From an uncultured Caryophanales bacterium (GTDB taxonomy: Bacteria > Bacillota_I > Bacilli_A > RF39 > UBA660), in NCBI GenBank assembly GCA_946628045.1, contig CAMOVZ010000001.1, forward strand, positions 119,763 through 183,762: 64,000 nt of DNA, in the 5' to 3' direction. The notes under the pieces are model-generated. The model made no database searches, was not told the origin of the DNA, and worked only from the letters and a program-made list of their open reading frames with translations. Positions within the stretch are counted from its first letter, which is position 1; every line of letters starts with the position of its first letter. The position numbers and the translations under genes are program-made. Shown one piece after another: positions 1 to 7,637 of the stretch.

Positions 1-649
1 ATGGTACCATTTTTAATTCATCAAATATATCTCCATAATCTTCTTTATTAAATGATGCTTTTAATCTTCTTAAAAATTCTGGATAATATACTAATATACT
101 CTTAACACCTTTTTTAGCCATTTCATTAAATAAACATGCAATTAAGTAAGTCTTACCACTTCCAAATGATCCATTTAAATAAACACCCTTAGGTTTTTCA
201 CTATCATTATAATGATCCATAAATTCTTTAAAATATTTAATTATTGGAACTCTAGCTTTATCATCAGTATATATATTTTTAAATGATGCACTTTTTATAT
301 CTATAGGCATATCATATAAATCTAAGTTATCTTTATAAGCATCATCTTTTAATTGCTTTTTCTTTTTACTACAAGCGTCATAAGAAAAAGTAATCATACC
401 ATTATCATTAATAGCTGTATAACAATAACCTTTTATTGTATTTAAACAATGTTCTAATCCCTTACAATTCTTACAATTCTTATTTTCTAAAAATGCATCT
501 TCTAGTGATGAAGTATATTTCATAAGTATATTTTCTTTTACATTTAATTTATATACATAATCATAAAATTCTTTATCACTACAAGCATCTTGGAAATTAT
601 GAGCCAATTTATCTTCATCTAATTTATATATATCTGTAACTTTTTTCAT
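1..649 (-). CDS. dnaI: Primosomal protein DnaI (helicase loader), 3' end cut by window
   Basis: The visible 216 residues start at an ATG at 649 and run off the left edge. A Cys cluster near residues 59-68 (CKNCKGLEHC) matches the N-terminal zinc-binding region of DnaI. A Walker A motif GSFGSGKT near residue 160 begins the AAA+ ATPase domain, and YYPEFLRRLK follows as in DnaC/DnaI loaders. In Bacillota, DnaI loads the replicative helicase during primosome assembly in the cytoplasm. The Walker B, sensor and arginine-finger parts lie outside the window, so completeness cannot be judged. It lies downstream of two unrecognised genes on the same strand, which occupy positions where dnaB-type primosome genes are often found. 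Confidence 0.88.
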   Translation of the reverse strand, partial: MKKVTDIYKLDEDKLAHNFQDACSDKEFYDYVYKLNVKENILMKYTSSLEDAFLENKNCKNCKGLEHCLNTIKGYCYTAINDNGMITFSYDACSKKKKQLKDDAYKDNLDLYDMPIDIKSASFKNIYTDDKARVPIIKYFKEFMDHYNDSEKPKGVYLNGSFGSGKTYLIACLFNEMAKKGVKSILVYYPEFLRRLKASFNKEDYGDIFDELKMVP

Positions 650-705
650 ACTCACCACTTCCTTATAAAAAATTATAACTAAAAATCAAATATTAGTAAA
701 TACTT

Positions 706-1599
706 TTACATAGTTTGTATCACACTAGTATCTCTTTTCTTATCAGAATCCATTGGTACTTTACTTATAAATTTAAATAATTCATTTTTTAAGTCACTCT
801 TAGCAACTTCAAAAGCCCCAGTAGTTCCAACACTATTATTACTAACTTTATTAATACCCGGTAGATTATTAATCATATCAATATTACACAATTTAGGAAT
901 AAAATACTCTATTCTAGCATTATCACCATCTAAAGTAACTTCCATAGATAAAGCATGTCCTCTACCTCTAACCATCATAATAAGTTTATCATCATTAACA
1001 ACAACCATATCAGTATATCCTACATCCAAATCAAAAGGAAAACTATTATATAATTCATTAAAACTTTCTACATCCATTCCTCTTAAACTAATAGGATAAC
1101 CTTTAGAATTTATCTTTTCATCTATTAAAGGTATACGTTGTAATAACATATCATTATTTAAAACATATGAATGAAAAAAATGAATCAACTCATTTATAGT
1201 AGTAGCCTTATTTAAAGGTTCTAGTGAAACAAATGCCTTATATCCTACACAATTTTCTTTAACAGAATCAAGAAAATCATTTTTCATATCACTAACATAA
1301 TATTTATAAAATTTTCTTAATTTATCAATATCTAATTTACTTTCAACTAAACCATGTTTAGCTACTTTTTCAAAAGTAGTTACTTTTTTAATAACAAATT
1401 TATTATCTTTAAAGAAATCTTTACTAATTTCTTTTAATTCGCTAAATATATATTTAATACTATCATATACATCATCAGTATATTTTACTAATGAATGCCT
1501 ATCCGTATAATCACTAGATGGACACATATTATATATTTCTTTTTTTAATCTGTTATCAAGTTCAAAAAAATGTTGTAGTTTAATTAAATTTTCATTCAT
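706..1599 (-). CDS. Hypothetical protein, dnaI-adjacent
   Basis: A 297-residue soluble protein with no recognised family. It starts at an ATG preceded by GGTGAT. The N-terminal half is helix-rich and charged. The C-terminal half contains short beta-like stretches (DMVVVNDDKLIMMVRGRG, then HALSMEVTLDGDNARIEYFIP) that look like a small antiparallel beta domain. There is no signal peptide or membrane segment. It sits 57 bp upstream of dnaI on the same strand, so co-transcription is plausible. A primosome-related role would be a guess from position only. Confidence 0.6.
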   Translation of the reverse strand: MNENLIKLQHFFELDNRLKKEIYNMCPSSDYTDRHSLVKYTDDVYDSIKYIFSELKEISKDFFKDNKFVIKKVTTFEKVAKHGLVESKLDIDKLRKFYKYYVSDMKNDFLDSVKENCVGYKAFVSLEPLNKATTINELIHFFHSYVLNNDMLLQRIPLIDEKINSKGYPISLRGMDVESFNELYNSFPFDLDVGYTDMVVVNDDKLIMMVRGRGHALSMEVTLDGDNARIEYFIPKLCNIDMINNLPGINKVSNNSVGTTGAFEVAKSDLKNELFKFISKVPMDSDKKRDTSVIQTM

Positions 1600-1633
1600 A
1601 TTATCACCATCTTAATTATAACATAACAACAAA

Positions 1634-1661
1634 AACAAAAAAACAACAAAAAAGTTGTTTT
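1634..1661 (-). terminator. Rho-independent terminator
   Basis: AAACAAC / GTTGTTT inverted repeat with a 6-base loop, followed on the minus strand by a T-rich run. It sits just downstream of the 1666-2031 gene. Confidence 0.6.
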
Positions 1662-1665
1662 AAAT

Positions 1666-2031
1666 TTATCTATATACTACTTTACTTTTTTCTTTAGTAA
1701 TAACTATAAATTGTTTTTCTTCTTCAGGTTTTACAACATGTTCAAAGCCACAATCAATTACTTTAGATCCTGTTTTTCCATAATTAATTATTCCCATTAC
1801 TTGTTGACCAATTCTTGAAAAAATATCACAAATTATTTCTTCTAGTTGTTCTTTTTTCATTTCACTTTCAGCTACTTTAGTAACCCCATCAAATGATATT
1901 GTCTCTCTTAATTTTATTTGAGATTCACTATTAATTCTCGCTTTAACCTCACGTTCTTGTTCTCTAAAATAAACAGTAATTAATTGCATCATATTATCAT
2001 GTGAAATATTACGTCTAGTATATATATCCAT
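1666..2031 (-). CDS. Hypothetical protein, 121 aa
   Basis: Small soluble protein starting at an ATG behind AGGTGGA. It is predicted mostly helical in the first 85 residues (QLITVYFREQEREVKARI and KKEQLEEIICDIFSRI), ending in a short beta-rich tail. No family is recognised. A TATAAT -10 element lies about 35 bases upstream, and a terminator follows directly, so it may be a single-gene unit. Its neighbours are dnaI and another unknown gene. Confidence 0.55.
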   Translation of the reverse strand: MDIYTRRNISHDNMMQLITVYFREQEREVKARINSESQIKLRETISFDGVTKVAESEMKKEQLEEIICDIFSRIGQQVMGIINYGKTGSKVIDCGFEHVVKPEEEKQFIVITKEKSKVVYR

Positions 2032-2145
2032 ATAAGTCCACCTCGGCAGATATTATAACATAAAGACATTTATTTGTCACTAAAAAATACTTTTAATTAA
2101 CCAATATTTTAGATTTAAGATAATAAATTTCTTCAAAAACTATTT

Positions 2146-2193
2146 TTAGTTAATTGATTCTCCCATATGATCAAAATCTCCGTGTAGTGACAT
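2146..2193 (-). pseudogene. Remnant of a ComEC-type metallo-beta-lactamase-fold gene
   Basis: Inside the 200-bp gap between 2031 and 2232 the minus strand encodes ATG-SLHGDFDHMGESIN-stop. This is the metal-binding motif region of ComEC (HGDFDHMGEAIN in the intact gene at 4423-4460). At DNA level about 30 of 33 bases match the comEC copy. No coding potential for the rest of the domain is visible on either side. It is best read as a decayed fragment of a duplicated comEC or a related MBL gene. The rest of the gap is AT-rich with no other feature seen. Confidence 0.55.
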
Positions 2194-2217
2194 ACGTTTA
2201 TACATACGATTTGAACA

Positions 2218-2247
2218 AAGAAAAAACCATATTACTTACTATGGTTT
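2218..2247 (-). terminator. Rho-independent terminator
   Basis: Hairpin AAACCATA / TATGGTTT with an 8-base loop and a T-run on the minus strand. It overlaps the end of the 2232-2912 gene. Confidence 0.75.
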
Positions 2248-2912
2248 CTATTAACACTAATATTTCCTTCATAAATTTCTTCACTATAATCTGTATAATA
2301 ATCATATTTATTAACACTAGATGTTGAATTAATTGTTTCAAGAAATTCATCAGTTAAATCAACTTCTTTTATTTTACCAGAATCACTATCATATTCAAAA
2401 ATATTAAATTCTATTCCAGTTAATTCAGCTAAACAGCCTCTAACTGCCAACATACTTTTAAGATGTTTTAATTCATTAGCACATTTTATAACCACTAATC
2501 CAACTACAGAATTAAGTGGAATTGATATATTAACTTCATTCATTGTTGTATAATTATTAATTTTTATATAATTAGCTAACTCTTCTAGAGTATCAAAATC
2601 AGAACGATTAGCTCTAAAATCACCATCTTTAAAACTTCCACTACTACCACTATCAGATAAAGCAATATGTTGAATCCCAGCAAAATCAGAATCAACTAGA
2701 AATCCAACATTTTTATATGTTTTAACACCTACATTTGGAATCAACAAAGTAGATGAAACTGATTCAAACTCATTATTCATTATCATCGCAAATTCATTTG
2801 CCCATATAGCACAATCATATTTAATTTCATCATTAACTCTATGTAATTGTGGTAAATCAACTGCTCTCATTATCAATTTACCTTCATTATATTTGTCTTC
2901 TACATAACTCAT
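2232..2912 (-). CDS. Hypothetical protein, 226 aa
   Basis: Soluble protein of no recognised family. It starts at an ATG with only a weak ribosome site (GGATGTG). A glycine/serine stretch (SDSGSSGSFKDGD) around residue 88 and hydrophobic beta-like segments (VNISIPLNSVVGLVVIKCANEL) suggest an alpha/beta fold. There is no signal peptide. It is followed by its own terminator, so it is the last gene of its transcript. The upstream gene on the same strand is the DUF1016-like nuclease. Confidence 0.55.
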   Translation of the reverse strand: MSYVEDKYNEGKLIMRAVDLPQLHRVNDEIKYDCAIWANEFAMIMNNEFESVSSTLLIPNVGVKTYKNVGFLVDSDFAGIQHIALSDSGSSGSFKDGDFRANRSDFDTLEELANYIKINNYTTMNEVNISIPLNSVVGLVVIKCANELKHLKSMLAVRGCLAELTGIEFNIFEYDSDSGKIKEVDLTDEFLETINSTSSVNKYDYYTDYSEEIYEGNISVNRNHSK

Positions 2913-2937
2913 GTAATCACATCCTATAAGTATTATA

Positions 2938-3834
2938 TCACACTAATTCATATTCTCTAATAGCAATTCTTTCATCTGAACAATATTCTATTACAAACTT
3001 ATTTTCTCTTTTGCAAATTAATATTCCCATTGTATTATTGTTACTTATTTCTTTTATGTTTTTATCTATGTAATTCATATACTTTTGAACTTGCGATATA
3101 TATTCTACTTTAAATTCGGTAACTTTCAATTCTACAACTACATAACAATTAAATTTTATATTAAATAATAATAAATCAATATGATGATTTCTATCTCCTA
3201 TTTTAATTTTGTACTCACTACCTATAAAACTAAATGAACTGCCTATTTCTTTCATAAAAGATTCTATATCTTCTAAAATTAAATTATGTAATGCTTTTTC
3301 AGTAACTATCTGTATATTATTTTTATTTCTAATTAGTATAGGATTTGGTATTAAATCTTTTACTTCAAGTTTATCATCCAAAATTAATTTATTTTTAGTT
3401 TCAATAGGCAATCTTCTATATTCGTTATTCTTTATTTTTCCTCTTAGGCTTCGTATATCTATATGTTGATTAATACATAAATTATAATAATACATCATTT
3501 CATCTTCATTTTTTATAGGTAATAATTCTGTATAATGGCTCCAACTCAATTTGGTCGACATTGTCGACCATTTCACATTACAAAATTTTCTATAAAATTG
3601 TCGCATTCTTCTAAGTGTTCTTTCATTATACTTCTTATTGACTTCCTTAATTAGATTTTTAGAATATTCCTTAATAATGTTTTCGCCGTAATGATTTCCA
3701 GCATCATTTAATAGTTTTCCGTTTTTATAATATGTTTCTACTCTATGCTTTTCTTTTGAATAATCCTTTACTTTTGAATATATCTCATCATCTATAAAAT
3801 TATTTTTTATTTCATTATAATATTTATCTATCAT
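2938..3834 (-). CDS. DUF1016/YhcG family PD-(D/E)XK nuclease-like protein
   Basis: A 298-residue protein with the two-part layout of the YhcG family. The helical N-terminal part (about 1-150) contains LSWSHYTELLPI, and the C-terminal part resembles a PD-(D/E)XK nuclease. The likely active-site residues are visible as the D of HIDLLLF and the E and K of VVVELK. It starts at an ATG behind AGGAG. Members are widespread, often mobile, and generally annotated as DNA-acting nucleases of unclear role; some are linked to defence. No partner methylase or mobile element is seen beside it. Confidence 0.8.
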   Translation of the reverse strand: MIDKYYNEIKNNFIDDEIYSKVKDYSKEKHRVETYYKNGKLLNDAGNHYGENIIKEYSKNLIKEVNKKYNERTLRRMRQFYRKFCNVKWSTMSTKLSWSHYTELLPIKNEDEMMYYYNLCINQHIDIRSLRGKIKNNEYRRLPIETKNKLILDDKLEVKDLIPNPILIRNKNNIQIVTEKALHNLILEDIESFMKEIGSSFSFIGSEYKIKIGDRNHHIDLLLFNIKFNCYVVVELKVTEFKVEYISQVQKYMNYIDKNIKEISNNNTMGILICKRENKFVIEYCSDERIAIREYELV

Positions 3835-3878
3835 ATCTTACTCCTTTCTCAATTGTGTCACCAGTAGCGACACTTTCC

Positions 3879-4727
3879 CTACGGACTAAAAGTCTCAATT
3901 CCTAATTTGTTATTTTTAATCTTAAACATAATGCTTCCATCTTGATCTGTCCTATATATTTTAGAATTATATAAATTATCCAATGCTTCTTTATTTGGAT
4001 GACCATACCTGTTATTTTTCCCAACACTAATAATGGAGTAATTAGGATTTATCTCATTAATAAATTCTTTACTACTACTTGTCTTACTCCCATGATGTCC
4101 TACTTTTAATACATCTATATCTGGTAAGTTATATTTATCTAGTATTTCTTTTTCAGTAGTAGTTGAGGCATCCCCCATAAACATAAATTTATATCCACCA
4201 AGTTCTGTATAAATAACATTTGAATTATCATTTTCATTGTCATATTCCTTTGTCTGTAAAAAATATAATTTATCATTATCAATATTTAATTCTTTAATAC
4301 ACGAATAATACTTAATATGTTTTTTATCTAAAACTTTTATTAATTCTTTTTCTAAATCATTAAATGATCCACAATTGAATATTACTTTTTCTACTTTAAA
4401 GTTATTTACAAGGTTTATTGCTTCTCCCATATGATCAAAGTCTCCATGAGTTATTATTAAATAATCTATATGAATAACTCCATTACTTCTAAGTACTGGT
4501 TGTATATTATAAAAATAAATTTCTCTATTTCTATTACCTCCAGTATCAATCATTATATTCTTATTATTTAAATGTATTAAACTAGAATCACCTTGATCTA
4601 CATCAATAAATTCTACATAATTACCACTAGGTAAAAAGAAATGAATTATTAATAAGCATAAAAATATATATAAATATATTTTCTTATTTCTAAATAAAAA
4701 AAAACAAAATAATAATAAAATAAACAA
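3879..4727 (-). CDS. comEC: ComEC C-terminal metallo-beta-lactamase domain (split from the rest by a frameshift)
   Basis: This frame encodes the MBL-fold part of ComEC: VDQGDSSLI, then THGDFDHMGEA (metal ligands), MGDAS and GHHGSKTSSS. In ComEC this domain faces outward and is thought to degrade the non-transported DNA strand. The only start in frame is a TTG at 4727 with no ribosome site, and the frame overlaps the upstream comEC part by 38 bases. Deleting one base from the A9 run at 4696-4704 (T9 in the mRNA) would join the two into one 638-residue ComEC of ordinary layout. The domain itself looks intact. Confidence 0.85.
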   Translation of the reverse strand: MFILLLFCFFLFRNKKIYLYIFLCLLIIHFFLPSGNYVEFIDVDQGDSSLIHLNNKNIMIDTGGNRNREIYFYNIQPVLRSNGVIHIDYLIITHGDFDHMGEAINLVNNFKVEKVIFNCGSFNDLEKELIKVLDKKHIKYYSCIKELNIDNDKLYFLQTKEYDNENDNSNVIYTELGGYKFMFMGDASTTTEKEILDKYNLPDIDVLKVGHHGSKTSSSKEFINEINPNYSIISVGKNNRYGHPNKEALDNLYNSKIYRTDQDGSIMFKIKNNKLGIETFSP

Positions 4728-5796
4728 TATAAATAATTATATTTAACCCTTTAAAAGTAAATTTAAAGATATCTATTTTACTAAGAAATAAAGAAGTAGT
4801 TTCTAAAATATTAATTAATAAATTATATATAGGTTCTAATGGTTTAATAATTAATAATATTAAAGTAAAAGGAAATATAATAAAACTAATAAAAGGAACA
4901 TAAAATAAATTATAAATAATACTTAATAAATTAATTTGATAGAAATTATAAAGAGTAATTGGAATACTAACTAAGTTAGCTATAACTGATACTTTTAATA
5001 AACTAATAAAGTAATTACCTTTTAAGTAATTAGAAAATATAAGTAAAGAAAAACTAATACTATAAGAATATAAAAATCCTATATCATAAGCATAATTAGG
5101 ATTTATTAATAAAGCTATAGAAATAATCAATATAAATAAATTAATCTTTTTTATATAAAAATAATATATATTATTAATACCAAATAAAAAATAAAATAAT
5201 ACACCTCTTAATATAGAAGGAGAAATTCCTACTAATAATAAATATATAAATAAAATAATACTAGTAATTTTAAATTTCTTATATTCATTAAATCTTTTCA
5301 ATAATTTATTTATAATAGAAGCAAGTAAACTGATATGCATTCCACTAATCGCAAATAAATGACTTATCCCATTTTCTTGATAGGACCTAATTACTTCTTT
5401 AGATAAATAACTTTTATCTCCTAAAATAAATGTATATAAATATCTATTATTAAAAGTACTAATAATTTTTTCTTTTATAAAATAATATATATTTTTATTT
5501 CTACTCATTATTTTATAGTTATTAATCTTAATATATTTATTATTAAATTCACCATATACTTTTATCCTATCTCCTAAATTAACATTAATATCTTTATAAA
5601 CATTACCTATTATCTTATTATCAATATTAATAACTGTTTTATCATTTATTTTAACTACTTTAGTAACTATACCAGTATACGGACTATTATAACTAACATC
5701 AATTTTATTTAATCTAAATATAGTAAGAAGTATTACAATTATTAAAAATATATAATATACATAATCACACAGTAATATTTTCCTTAATTTGAGCAA
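4690..5796 (-). CDS. comEC: ComEC N-terminal part: DNA-uptake channel (frameshifted)
   Basis: This 368-residue membrane protein carries an OB-like extracytoplasmic region (residues ~35-95) and the ComEC/Rec2 competence domain, with GDKSYLSKEV, the ISGMHISLLASII motif and about eight membrane helices. ComEC forms the channel that imports single-stranded DNA in natural transformation. The frame stops right after a T9 homopolymer where the MBL domain continues in another frame. The start overlaps the end of comEA by 32 bases, typical of translational coupling. It is either a pseudogene, an assembly indel or a slippage-controlled gene. Confidence 0.85.
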   Translation of the reverse strand: MLKLRKILLCDYVYYIFLIIVILLTIFRLNKIDVSYNSPYTGIVTKVVKINDKTVINIDNKIIGNVYKDINVNLGDRIKVYGEFNNKYIKINNYKIMSRNKNIYYFIKEKIISTFNNRYLYTFILGDKSYLSKEVIRSYQENGISHLFAISGMHISLLASIINKLLKRFNEYKKFKITSIILFIYLLLVGISPSILRGVLFYFLFGINNIYYFYIKKINLFILIISIALLINPNYAYDIGFLYSYSISFSLLIFSNYLKGNYFISLLKVSVIANLVSIPITLYNFYQINLLSIIYNLFYVPFISFIIFPFTLILLIIKPLEPIYNLLINILETTSLFLSKIDIFKFTFKGLNIIIYIVYFIIILFFFI

Positions 5797-6424
5797 AGAA
5801 AGAATCTCCTATTCCGTTTACTTTCATAATATCTTCAATAGTATTAAAAGGACCATTTTTATCACGATAAGAAATAATATCTTTAGCTTTCTTTTCTCCT
5901 ATACCAGATAAATTCTTTAATTCTTCTTCTGAAGCAGTATTAATATTTATTTTTCCATCAGAACTACCACTTTCTATACAAGCATCATTTCTAATACCAA
6001 ATTCATTTTCTATACACTTTTCTTCTACTTGTTTTTCGATTGCCTTAGTCTTTTTAAAATCTAACACTTCTTCTTTACTATAAACAATTATCACCATCTC
6101 ATCACTAATTTTTTTACTTAAATTAATTACTGAAGTATCTGCATTTTCTGTTAAATCACCAGCTAATTTTATAACATCAATTACTCTTAAATTACTATCT
6201 ACTTTATAAGTACCTGGATAATTTATTTCGCCCTTTATATCTACTTGATACTTATCATTAGATATATCTTTTTTAACAATACTTTTTTCTAATACAATAT
6301 CATCTTTTTTTTCATGTAATTTATCTTTAAACTTATAAATACAAAATCCAACTATTCCTCCTACTATAATAAATATAATTACTCCTAAAATTATCTGTTT
6401 TCGATAACGATATTTAAATGTAAT
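5765..6424 (-). CDS. comEA: ComEA, membrane-anchored DNA receptor for competence
   Basis: One N-terminal membrane anchor, then an SLBB-type domain (DIKGEINYPGTYKVD) and a C-terminal double helix-hairpin-helix (INTASEEELKNLSGIGEKKA, then VNGIGDSFFAQI) that binds double-stranded DNA. ComEA hands DNA to ComEC, which follows with overlap. The frame is open back to a TTG at 6472, but that codon lies inside the terminator stem of the preceding gene. The only good ribosome site, AGGAGG at 6432-6437, is 7 bases before an ATT at 6424 that opens a normal anchor sequence. I therefore take ATT as the start (219 aa). Other starts in frame would delete the anchor. Confidence 0.88.
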   Translation of the reverse strand: MTFKYRYRKQIILGVIIFIIVGGIVGFCIYKFKDKLHEKKDDIVLEKSIVKKDISNDKYQVDIKGEINYPGTYKVDSNLRVIDVIKLAGDLTENADTSVINLSKKISDEMVIIVYSKEEVLDFKKTKAIEKQVEEKCIENEFGIRNDACIESGSSDGKININTASEEELKNLSGIGEKKAKDIISYRDKNGPFNTIEDIMKVNGIGDSFFAQIKENITV

Positions 6425-6450
6425 AATAACACCTCCTACTATATTATTCG

Positions 6451-6479
6451 AAAAAAAAGAAAAGTCTTCCAACTTTTCT
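6451..6479 (-). terminator. Terminator between the DHH phosphodiesterase gene and comEA
   Basis: Perfect 8-bp stem AGAAAAGT / ACTTTTCT with a 6-base loop, followed by seven or more T on the minus strand. It lies upstream of the proposed ATT start of comEA, so comEA depends on read-through or a promoter in the short gap. Confidence 0.8.
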
Positions 6480-6489
6480 AGAAATTTTT

Positions 6490-7572
6490 TTATTTTTTTA
6501 TTCTTTTTACTTTTATTACAGTAGGTTCTTCTGAAATATTTTCATCATTACTAATACCTAAACTAATTTTACTTTTTAAATCTTCTTCTATTTTTAATAT
6601 ATCATCTGTCTCTATTTTACATCCAGCGCATTGAGGATTTCCTCCACCACCCATTGCATCCATTATTTTAGAAACATCTACTTTTTTATTACCTCTAGCA
6701 GAAATATGTATTTCTTTATCATTAACATACCCTAAAGTAAATGCTGCATCAATTCCATAGAATGATAACATTTGATCAGCTGCTTTTGCATAATCTTCTG
6801 TGCGATATATCATTTTAGGTTCATTTCTATTTAAAGTAAAACTTACATTTATAGGAGCAAGTAAAGATTCACTATACTTTTCAATAACAGTACCATTTAT
6901 TATTAAATTACTTATTCTACAATAACTATCAAATTCTTCTAAGAATAGATCATTAATATTAGAAATCTTAGCCCCATTTTTAATTAATTTTTCTGCTACA
7001 TCGTGAGTTTTATCAGAAGTATTCTTTTTAAATCTTTCAGTATCTAAACATATTCCAGATAATAAAGCATTAGCTACATTTTCATCATATTTTACTTTTA
7101 ATCCTACTAATATTCTAGCTATTACTTCACTGGCACTAGAAACATCAAAATTAATAAACTTATTGTTTGCATCTATTGTTTTTTCATTTTCTGTATGATG
7201 ATCTATTATAGTAATACTTTTAAAATCTTTTAATCTATTACCAATAGAAATCATATCAATCTTATTAACATCAGTTACTATTAATATAGAATCATTATCT
7301 ATATACTTATTAATATCTCTTTTCTTAATAAAATGAAATTCTTTTTTATTATCATCAATCATTTTCTTAACACCTGATTGAAGACTATTAACAGAATCAT
7401 CTACTATAATATAAGACTCTTTATTATAAAAACTAACTAATCTAGATAACCCAATAGCGGAACCTATTGCATCAAAATCAGGATTATTATGAGCAACAAC
7501 AAAAACATTAGAACTATTATTAATTTCTAACTCTAATATATCTTTAAGTTTCTTAATATCAGTTATTGTCAT
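6490..7572 (-). CDS. GdpP-like DHH/DHHA1 phosphodiesterase, stand-alone
   Basis: 360 residues with the DHH-family motifs NPDFDAIGSAIGL (near residue 30), VTDVN, IDHHT and a C-terminal DHHA1 GGGG motif (MGGGGNPQCAGC). The stretch AKAADQMLSFYGIDAAF and ISARGNKKVDVSKIMDAM match the DHH half of GdpP more than NrnA, which suggests c-di-AMP or pGpG/nanoRNA hydrolysis. The membrane, PAS and GGDEF parts of GdpP are absent, so it resembles a DhhP/Pde2-type soluble enzyme. It starts at an ATG behind GTGGGGA. The precise substrate cannot be fixed from sequence alone. Confidence 0.8.
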   Translation of the reverse strand: MTITDIKKLKDILELEINNSSNVFVVAHNNPDFDAIGSAIGLSRLVSFYNKESYIIVDDSVNSLQSGVKKMIDDNKKEFHFIKKRDINKYIDNDSILIVTDVNKIDMISIGNRLKDFKSITIIDHHTENEKTIDANNKFINFDVSSASEVIARILVGLKVKYDENVANALLSGICLDTERFKKNTSDKTHDVAEKLIKNGAKISNINDLFLEEFDSYCRISNLIINGTVIEKYSESLLAPINVSFTLNRNEPKMIYRTEDYAKAADQMLSFYGIDAAFTLGYVNDKEIHISARGNKKVDVSKIMDAMGGGGNPQCAGCKIETDDILKIEEDLKSKISLGISNDENISEEPTVIKVKRIKK

Positions 7573-7615
7573 AATATCCCCACTTACAATGAATTATTAT
7601 AACAAAACAAAAAAA

Positions 7616-7637
7616 AGAAAGCAATTACTTGCTTTCT
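7616..7637 (-). terminator. Rho-independent terminator
   Basis: Stem AGAAAGCAA / TTGCTTTCT with a 4-base loop and a T8 run on the minus strand. It ends the 7636-8961 gene. Confidence 0.85.

Noticed and set aside
3209..3469. Plus-strand frame inside the DUF1016-like gene
   Set aside because: Antisense to a clear conserved protein and lacks a ribosome site.
2938..3834. A defence island around the DUF1016-like nuclease
   Set aside because: Its neighbours are unknown soluble genes and competence genes; no methylase, toxin-antitoxin pair or other defence gene is recognisable.
6470..6472. TTG as start of comEA
   Set aside because: It lies in the terminator stem of the preceding gene and would add an N-terminal stretch not seen in ComEA; the AGGAGG site points to ATT 6424.
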